Shown piece after piece: positions 58,270 through 64,000 of a stretch of DNA of 64,000 nt. The notes beneath the pieces were generated by a model. It was not told where the DNA came from. It ran no database searches and was given only the letters and a program-made list of their open reading frames with translations. Positions within the stretch are counted from its first letter, which is position 1, and the number at the start of each line of letters is the position of its first letter. The position numbers and the translations under genes are program-made. Source of the stretch: Intestinibacter bartlettii (GTDB lineage Bacteria > Bacillota > Clostridia > Peptostreptococcales > Peptostreptococcaceae); NCBI RefSeq assembly GCF_000154445.1, contig NZ_DS499569.1; one strand, written 5' to 3'.

Positions 58270-60597
58270 TTATTTTATTTTTTTACTTTTTACAGCGCTA
58301 TAAGGTCCATATACAACTTTTCCATTTACATTTCTATATGCTCTTACTTTGTAGTAATAAGTCTTTCCACTTACTAAATTAGTATTTGTGTATGAAAGAG
58401 TGTTAATACTTGTTATTGTCTTCTTTAAGCTATAAGTTCCATCAGAAGACGTTGCAGAGTATACTTTATATCCACTAGCGCCTAAAACTTTATTCCATTT
58501 TATAGTGGCTTTTTTAGATGTAGAACTTACAGTTATTGTAGTTTTAGATAATACCGGCTTAGCACATACTATTTCAGAATAACTTCCATACTCTTTTTTG
58601 TCTGAAATCATTCTATAAGGTCTTACCTTGTAATAATAAGTTGTGTTTGTATCTAATCCTGTATCAGTAAATTCAATAGTATTTTTACTTGTTATAGTTT
58701 TTCTCAAAGTATATTTCCCATCTTTTGAAGTGGATCTATATACAGCATATCCATTAGCTCCATTTACTGTTTTGTTCCATGTTAATTTTATAGAATTATA
58801 ACTATTTGATGTCGCCTTAATACCTGAAACTTTATTTGGCTTTTCTTCTGGCTTATTAGGTATTTCTGGCTTTGGTTCTACTATTTTTTCTTTTGAAATT
58901 ATAATATCTTTAATTGCAGATTTATTTGCTACTTTATTTTTTACACTTAATCTTACTGTTCCTTCATAGTTCTCATTTAAAATATTTAAAGTTATTTCTC
59001 CACTTAAATAATTTACTATAAAGCAAATATCCATATCATCTAATGCACTATATTCGTCTAAAATAGTTCCATCAGCCTTTTTTAAAGTAAATTCAAAATC
59101 ATCCCAATCTTGGTTATAAGGAATATAATTAGCTCCTTTATCATTGATAAAACTTAATGATATATCGTAGTCTTTATATTTAGAAGGTTTTATTATCTCA
59201 TTATATTCACTTCCCCAAATAAAATCTTTGAATATATTATTTCCTTTTACTACAGTCCAAATTTTATTATTTCCAGATATATTTTTTTCTAATATATATC
59301 CTCTATGGACTATATTATCTAGAACAAAATCACCATTTGAACTTTTATTTGCTTTAACATATTGATGATTATTAGCTACAACTTGCGAATAAATCGTATT
59401 TAGATGATTTAATTTCGTAATTCCTATGACTTCATTACTTATATTTAAGGTTTGGGTACTAGCTATTAACACACATCCCGCATTATTCACATTATTTGCT
59501 CCAGTTAAATTTCCTTTTAAATTTAAATTATTTCCTTTTCTAAGATCTAAGACAGAATCTTTTTTAATGTTTATATTTTTTATATTTAAATCACTGCCTT
59601 TTTTTAATATCACCTTTGCATTTTCATCTAAAGTTAATTCATCTATTCCATTTATATCTAGATTATCCATGTATGAATCTTTGTCAACTGTTACGTTTAA
59701 ATTTCCACTGTGATTTGTCTTATCAAAGCTATATATATTACTTTTGTCTCCTAATCTTACAGATACATTTCCAGTTAATTTTTTTGAAAATCCGCCTGTA
59801 TATATTTTATTATTTAATACACTCGAATTTAAATTAATTTCTACATCAATGTTTCTATCATTCCAATAGTCCCCTGCATATATTGCTGCAAATTTTGTTT
59901 GTGAATTTGGATTTATAATATTTATTACAGATTTTTTCCCAAGTGTACCATTATTTTTATAAGTTCCACCGCTTATGTAAGGTCTATCTTTATCTTGTAA
60001 TGAATTTGTACCTACTTTTGTATTTACATTATCTAATGTCAAAGTATTTCCTGCTGCAAATATAGTTGCAGCCATAGGTGATTGTGCGCCCAATATATTC
60101 TGTCTTCCTCCTGCTCCCAACACAACTTGAGTAACTAGCTGTAATTTTATATTTTTAAATGTTACATTTGCTCCTAACTGTATTGGTGCTCTTACAACAA
60201 GTCCATCAGCATCTACATCAGTAGGTAGTTTTCCACTAGACCCTTCTATTGTTATGTTTTTATCAATCATTAATGGCAGTGGGGCTTTTTCATTATCTAA
60301 CTCATATTTTGTATAACTTACGGTCCCAACTAATTTTAATGTTTGTCCATTCTTTATGTTTTTTAGAGCTGTACGTATATTTTGATATGGATTATTTACT
60401 GTTCCATTACCAATAGTTAGGCTTCCCTCTCCATTTTTTAAATATACAACATTTGCCTGTGAAGTCTCTCTAGCAGTTATATTTATGTTTTTATCTGCTC
60501 TAATTGATGATAGGGCATATGTGTTAGCTACATTAGTTAATATAAGCACACAAGAAAGTAGTAAAGATAGGTTTTGTTTTATTGTCTTAATCTTCAT
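58270..60597 (-). CDS. secreted beta-helix-like protein with two fibronectin type III domains
   Basis: A 775-residue exported protein. Residues 1-28 are a signal peptide (MKIKTIKQNLSLLLSCVLILTNVANTYA). Residues about 45-400 look like a right-handed beta-helix (repeated short strands with NTLTLDN, NLNVTVDKD, ELTLDENAKVILKKG, NLNLKGNL). A linker with a Pro-rich KPEIPNKPEEKPNK separates two fibronectin type III domains (residues about 595-685 and 690-775), each with GYAVYRSTSKDGKY or GYKVYSATSSDGTY and TYYYKVR. No sortase or cell-wall-binding domain is visible. A canonical ribosome site lies unusually far (about 37 bases) from the ATG, so a start or base error is possible. Likely carbohydrate binding or adhesion. 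Confidence 0.82.
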   Translation of the reverse strand: MKIKTIKQNLSLLLSCVLILTNVANTYALSSIRADKNINITARETSQANVVYLKNGEGSLTIGNGTVNNPYQNIRTALKNIKNGQTLKLVGTVSYTKYELDNEKAPLPLMIDKNITIEGSSGKLPTDVDADGLVVRAPIQLGANVTFKNIKLQLVTQVVLGAGGRQNILGAQSPMAATIFAAGNTLTLDNVNTKVGTNSLQDKDRPYISGGTYKNNGTLGKKSVINIINPNSQTKFAAIYAGDYWNDRNIDVEINLNSSVLNNKIYTGGFSKKLTGNVSVRLGDKSNIYSFDKTNHSGNLNVTVDKDSYMDNLDINGIDELTLDENAKVILKKGSDLNIKNINIKKDSVLDLRKGNNLNLKGNLTGANNVNNAGCVLIASTQTLNISNEVIGITKLNHLNTIYSQVVANNHQYVKANKSSNGDFVLDNIVHRGYILEKNISGNNKIWTVVKGNNIFKDFIWGSEYNEIIKPSKYKDYDISLSFINDKGANYIPYNQDWDDFEFTLKKADGTILDEYSALDDMDICFIVNYLSGEITLNILNENYEGTVRLSVKNKVANKSAIKDIIISKEKIVEPKPEIPNKPEEKPNKVSGIKATSNSYNSIKLTWNKTVNGANGYAVYRSTSKDGKYTLRKTITSKNTIEFTDTGLDTNTTYYYKVRPYRMISDKKEYGSYSEIVCAKPVLSKTTITVSSTSKKATIKWNKVLGASGYKVYSATSSDGTYSLKKTITSINTLSYTNTNLVSGKTYYYKVRAYRNVNGKVVYGPYSAVKSKKIK

Positions 60598-60759
60598 ACT
60601 TTGTTTAATTCTTTTGTCAAAAAAGAAATTTTTCTCCTTTCACTAAATTTTCATTATGTATACTATCATATTATTTTTATCCTGTAAATTATATATTTAT
60701 TTATACAATAATTTGTATTTTTAAATTTGAAATAATAAATATACTTCTCAATACATTAT

Positions 60760-60804
60760 AAAAAGCCTATAAAATAAACTTTGTTGTCTACTTTATAGGC
60801 TTTT
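60760..60804 (-). terminator. terminator of the GntP permease gene
   Basis: AAAAGCCTATAAA pairs with TTTATAGGCTTTT across a short loop, 40 bases after the GntP stop codon; usable from both strands. Confidence 0.8.
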
Positions 60805-60843
60805 AAATTATTATATAATTATTTTACTTATTTATCCTTTATT

Positions 60844-62214
60844 TTAAATATATATACTTACACCTATTACAATTATAGCTGTTACAATTATTGGAATTAA
60901 CACAGATGTTACAAATATGTCTTTGTATGATTCTTTGTGAGTAAGACCACAAATAGCTAGAGTTGTAATAACTGCTCCATTATGAGGCAATGTGTCAAGA
61001 CCTCCACAAGCTAGAGAAGCTACTCTATGTAAAATCTCAGGTGAAATATTCAAAGCACTTGCCATCTGAAGATAAGTAGGTGCTAAAGCATCTAAAGTAA
61101 TTGTTAATCCTCCAGAAGCAGATGCTGTAAGCCCACAAATTAAATTTACAGATAAAGCTTCTGATATTATAGGATTTGATGAAATATTAAATACAAAGTT
61201 TTGAACTACTGAAAAAATAGCCAATGATTTAATCACGCTACCATATCCAACAATTGCTGATGAATTTAATAATGGTCTAAAAGAATTAGTAACGCCTTCA
61301 TCTAAAATACTTTTTATATTTTTGAGTTTTTTAAAATTAGTAATAACTAAAAATAAATCTGCTATAACAATTGAAATTATGACACTCCATGTTCCAGATA
61401 CATTTCCTAAAGTTGTATTAAATTTTTCTAAATATGCTCCGTTAACTGAAGGATAATATACTTTTGAGAAAAATAAGTTTGATACAAATATAATTAAAAT
61501 AGGTAAAATTGATACAAATATATTTGGTAGATTTTCTTCAGTTAACTTTTCATTTTCTATATAATCTCCATATCCTTCATTATTATTTCTAGCCTTTTTG
61601 GCTTCTCTACTTAAATAGATCATTCCTAATCCTAACATTAGTAAACTTGCAATTATACCAAGTAAAGGCGCCGCAAAAGCATCTGTTCCAAAGTACTTCA
61701 TCGGGATAACATTTTGAATTTCTGGAGAGCCTGGAGCTGCTGTCATTGTAAAAGTAAATGAACCTAATGCAATACATCCAGGAATAAGCCTTTTGGGAAT
61801 ATCTGCTTCTTTAAATAAAATCCTCGCTATGGGATATGATATAAATGCAACTACAAATAAAGAAACTCCTCCATATGTAAGTAGCGCTCCTGATAAAACT
61901 ATGGATAATATAGCCTTGTCGCTACCTAATTTTTTTGTTATAAAATGAGAAATAGATTTTGCATAATTTGCTTTTTCCATCAATATAGCAAATATGGCTC
62001 CCGTCATAAATAACGGGAAGTAGTTTTTTACGAAACTTGCAAAGCCCGACATATATACTTCTGTATAAGATGCCATTAGGTGGCTATCAAAACCAGTAGT
62101 TACTATAAGTGTCAATAGCGCTACTATTGGTGCTGTGATTATTGTTGAATACCCTTTATATGCTAAAAACATAATGAGTACAAGTGATAAAATTAATCCT
62201 ATGATGCTAAACAT
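60844..62214 (-). CDS. GntP-family permease
   Basis: A 456-residue integral membrane protein with about twelve helices. The segments TYGGVSLFVVAFISYPIA, FTFTMTAAPGSPEIQNVIPM and SASGGLTITLDAL with the C-terminal ACGGLDTLPHNGAVITTLAICGLTHKESYKDI match the GntP/gluconate:proton and D-beta-hydroxybutyrate permease family. It imports gluconate or a short-chain hydroxy-acid with protons. No kinase or dehydrogenase gene is adjacent, so the substrate cannot be narrowed. The ATG at 62214 stands behind AAAGGAGTAGTGTTGTTAATACAAC; the spacing from AGGAG is long. Single gene with terminator. Confidence 0.85.
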   Translation of the reverse strand: MFSIIGLILSLVLIMFLAYKGYSTIITAPIVALLTLIVTTGFDSHLMASYTEVYMSGFASFVKNYFPLFMTGAIFAILMEKANYAKSISHFITKKLGSDKAILSIVLSGALLTYGGVSLFVVAFISYPIARILFKEADIPKRLIPGCIALGSFTFTMTAAPGSPEIQNVIPMKYFGTDAFAAPLLGIIASLLMLGLGMIYLSREAKKARNNNEGYGDYIENEKLTEENLPNIFVSILPILIIFVSNLFFSKVYYPSVNGAYLEKFNTTLGNVSGTWSVIISIVIADLFLVITNFKKLKNIKSILDEGVTNSFRPLLNSSAIVGYGSVIKSLAIFSVVQNFVFNISSNPIISEALSVNLICGLTASASGGLTITLDALAPTYLQMASALNISPEILHRVASLACGGLDTLPHNGAVITTLAICGLTHKESYKDIFVTSVLIPIIVTAIIVIGVSIYI

Positions 62215-62458
62215 TTTTATTTAGTGTTGTATTAACAACACTACTCCTTTCATATTTCTTTTATATTTTATAAATTCCCCAATTTTTTTATATTTAATCT
62301 ATTTTTCTAGGTTTAATCCTTAAAGATTTAAACTCACCTATGAAATTCTGTAATTTTAATATTTATCTCTATATTATCCAAAATATCCTGTTTGTAGTAA
62401 ATGCATGTATATTCATCATAAATACAAATATCATTTTATTTTTAAATGTAGTTTATTT

Positions 62459-62501
62459 AAAAATAAGCCAGAGAAATTTCAATAATCTCTGGCTTATTTT
62501 A
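62459..62501. terminator. terminator of the Rieske flavoprotein gene
   Basis: AAATAAGCCAGAGA pairs with TCTCTGGCTTATTT, with T runs on both strands; it faces the Rieske gene from downstream. Confidence 0.85.
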
Positions 62502-62508
62502 CATTTTT

Positions 62509-62530
62509 GGGTGACAAATGGGTGACAAAT
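62509..62530. repeat. tandem GGGTGACAAAT repeat
   Basis: Two exact back-to-back copies of the 11-base GGGTGACAAAT, located between the Rieske gene stop and its terminator. Confidence 0.6.
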
Positions 62531-62558
62531 CGATAAATTTACCTATTTTCTACCTGTT

Positions 62559-64000
62559 TTATACTAAATCAGGGTCAATATCATTATCCCCCATTCCAAG
62601 CAATTTCAACGGTTTAAGCGCTGGTCCATTTAATATACTTCCGTCATAACTGAATCTAGAACCGTGACATGGACAATCCCAACTTTTTTCAAAACTGTTA
62701 AACTTAAGTTCACATCCCAAGTGTGTACATGTTATATCTACCACATATAATTTACCATCTTTGTCTCTATATGCTCCGTACTTGTCGCCATTTATAATGA
62801 CTACTTTGCCTTCGTCTTTTTCAACCTGGCAGTCTGTATGTCCTTTTTTCAGCTTACCTTTTATATAGTCATATGCAACAATACTATTTTCTTTTAAATA
62901 TTTCATGTTTAGGTAACTGCCTGTTCTTGATGGGTTGAAAACTTCTTTGTATTTACATTCACCATTTGTAATTAAATCTTTAAAAATAATAGCTGCAACA
63001 GCAGATGTAGTTATTCCCCACTTGCAAAATCCTGTAGCAATATATAAATTATTTGTATTATTGTTTATATGACCAATATAAGGTATATTATCGGTAGTTA
63101 TATAATCTTGTGTAGACCATCTGTATTCTAACATACCTATTTTAAAGTTGTTTTTTGCAAATTCTACAATGCTACCAAATATCTTACATTCATCATCACA
63201 TTTTCCTGTTTTATGGTCAAACCCTCCACAAACTAAATAATCTCTATCATTTTCATGGTATACTCTTATTGTTTTAGATGGCTTTTCAACGTTTATATAC
63301 ATACCTTTTGCAATAGGTTTATTTAATTTCGAAAGTGTTAAATATGATCTATATGCCTGTTCTTTGCTAAAATAAAGTCCTAAAGAATCATGCCATGGGT
63401 TTGATGATGCTATTATTACTGTTTTTGCTTTGATTTCATTATCTCCATTTACCTTTGCTATATATTCATCCTTATCTGTATCAAGTCCTAAAACTGGAGT
63501 ATTTTCATATATAGACACACCTTTTTCACAAATTATTTGTGCTAACTTATTCATATATTTTTTAGAATCAAATTGCGCTTGATTATCTAGCTTTAATGCG
63601 CCTTTTATTTTTATAGGAAATCCCTCTATATTATTTAAATATTCATAAGGTATTCCTAATCTTTCACAAGCTTTATATTCTTTTTTAATTTCTTCTAGAC
63701 CTTCATCTTCTGTGGTAAATATGTAATTTGGTACTGTTTCAAAATTGCAATCAATATTATATTTTTGAACTATATCTTTTATTAATCTAAGACCTTCCTC
63801 ATTTGCTTCATAATATAATTTACTTGATTTATCTCCATATTTTTGGCTTATATAATCGTAAATCAAACCATGTGAAGATGTCACTTTCCCAGTATTTCTT
63901 CCCGAAGAACCGCTTCCGACTTTGTTTGCATCTACAATTACAATATTTGAACTTATATCGCTTAATAAGTAAGCCGTATGAAGCCCTGTAAGCCCTGCTC
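62559..64000 (-). CDS. FAD-dependent oxidoreductase with C-terminal Rieske 2Fe-2S domain (5' end outside window)
   Basis: At least 480 residues; the frame stays open to the window edge, so the GTG at 63884 is internal and the N terminus is missing. The visible start reads AGLTGLHTAYLLSD ... GSGSSGRNTGKVTSSHG, the FAD-binding Rossmann of the DadA/glycine-oxidase group. The middle carries the family's substrate domain and WGITTSAVAA. The C-terminal 100 residues are a Rieske domain with both ligand motifs, CTHLGC and CPCHGSRF. In other Firmicutes such fusions are described as redox proteins of unclear substrate. A Rieske cluster is unusual in strict anaerobes but not unknown. Confidence 0.85.
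   Translation of the reverse strand, partial: AGLTGLHTAYLLSDISSNIVIVDANKVGSGSSGRNTGKVTSSHGLIYDYISQKYGDKSSKLYYEANEEGLRLIKDIVQKYNIDCNFETVPNYIFTTEDEGLEEIKKEYKACERLGIPYEYLNNIEGFPIKIKGALKLDNQAQFDSKKYMNKLAQIICEKGVSIYENTPVLGLDTDKDEYIAKVNGDNEIKAKTVIIASSNPWHDSLGLYFSKEQAYRSYLTLSKLNKPIAKGMYINVEKPSKTIRVYHENDRDYLVCGGFDHKTGKCDDECKIFGSIVEFAKNNFKIGMLEYRWSTQDYITTDNIPYIGHINNNTNNLYIATGFCKWGITTSAVAAIIFKDLITNGECKYKEVFNPSRTGSYLNMKYLKENSIVAYDYIKGKLKKGHTDCQVEKDEGKVVIINGDKYGAYRDKDGKLYVVDITCTHLGCELKFNSFEKSWDCPCHGSRFSYDGSILNGPALKPLKLLGMGDNDIDPDLV

Larger units (their letters stand above)
62215..62558. other. interval between the GntP and Rieske genes
   Basis: About 344 bases. It contains the terminator at 62459-62501 and the direct repeat at 62509-62530. 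A plus-strand ORF of 61 codons (62340-62525) runs straight through the terminator hairpin, lacks a ribosome site and is not credible. Nothing else was seen. Confidence 0.5.

Noticed and set aside
62340..62525. Plus-strand ORF of 61 codons
   Set aside because: Runs through a strong terminator hairpin and lacks a ribosome site.
1..64000. Prophage, transposase, CRISPR or tRNA genes
   Set aside because: Looked for on both strands; no integrase, capsid, transposase, regularly spaced repeat or cloverleaf sequence was recognised.

Overview
The window is very AT-rich, with strong AGGAGG-type ribosome sites, short Rho-independent terminators and spore/germination genes. It also carries a fused CspB-CspA germination protease gene, a DUF3787 spore-surface-type protein, an asrABC sulfite reductase, a glycyl radical enzyme and a T-box on asnS. 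Together these point to a strictly anaerobic, spore-forming Clostridia chromosome, most likely family Peptostreptococcaceae (relatives of Clostridioides, Paraclostridium and Romboutsia). This assignment is inferred from gene content and motifs only. No phage, insertion sequence, CRISPR array, tRNA or rRNA was seen.

Layout. 0-3.5 kb: small regulatory, membrane and cell-wall proteins. 3.8-12.3 kb: a purine/molybdenum-hydroxylase island on the minus strand (xanthine permease, FAD, 2Fe-2S and molybdopterin subunits of a xanthine-dehydrogenase-type enzyme, a MocA-like cytidylyltransferase, YqeC, YqeB and a broken XdhC). 12.5-16.5 kb: a large membrane protein with a Pro-Glu tail and several small hypotheticals. 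16.8-21.7 kb: a glycyl radical enzyme of unassigned substrate, its activase (interrupted by TGA), an XRE-cupin regulator and a divergent omega-amidase. 21.7-31.7 kb: an XRE/IrrE-like protein, an AlaX editing protein, a broken sensor kinase, a broken sigma factor with its membrane partner, a SpoVB-like flippase and an alpha/beta hydrolase. 32-35.7 kb: asrABC with a Crp/Fnr-family gene and a matching Crp-like box. 35.8-43.8 kb: zinc-ribbon proteins, an MBL hydrolase, T-box-asnS, a sodium symporter and a LarA-family racemase. 44-50 kb: the germination locus (DUF3787 protein, CspC pseudoprotease, CspBA). 50-64 kb: a second sensor kinase, Ig-like surface proteins, an orphan PTS IIC, a PrsA-like foldase, a GntP permease and a Rieske flavoprotein running off the end.

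The most striking property of the window is the number of broken genes. I reconstructed seven frameshifted loci or tails, in which every indel is an insertion (twelve single-base insertions in homopolymer runs plus one dinucleotide), and two in-frame nonsense codons. Some insertions are tightly clustered. This is either unpolished consensus or real decay, and it touches germination, sensor-kinase and sigma-factor genes.

The best candidates for undescribed biology are four. (1) A dispersed element of about 150 bp that folds into three consecutive hairpins, with two full and two reduced copies. (2) A glycyl radical enzyme whose active-site Cys lies in an unusual NCGCVVP context. (3) A small switch-like RNA between the purine permease and xanthine dehydrogenase genes. 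(4) A Crp/Fnr protein that apparently starts at ATT, with a Crp-like palindrome centred about 42 bases before the predicted asrABC start site.
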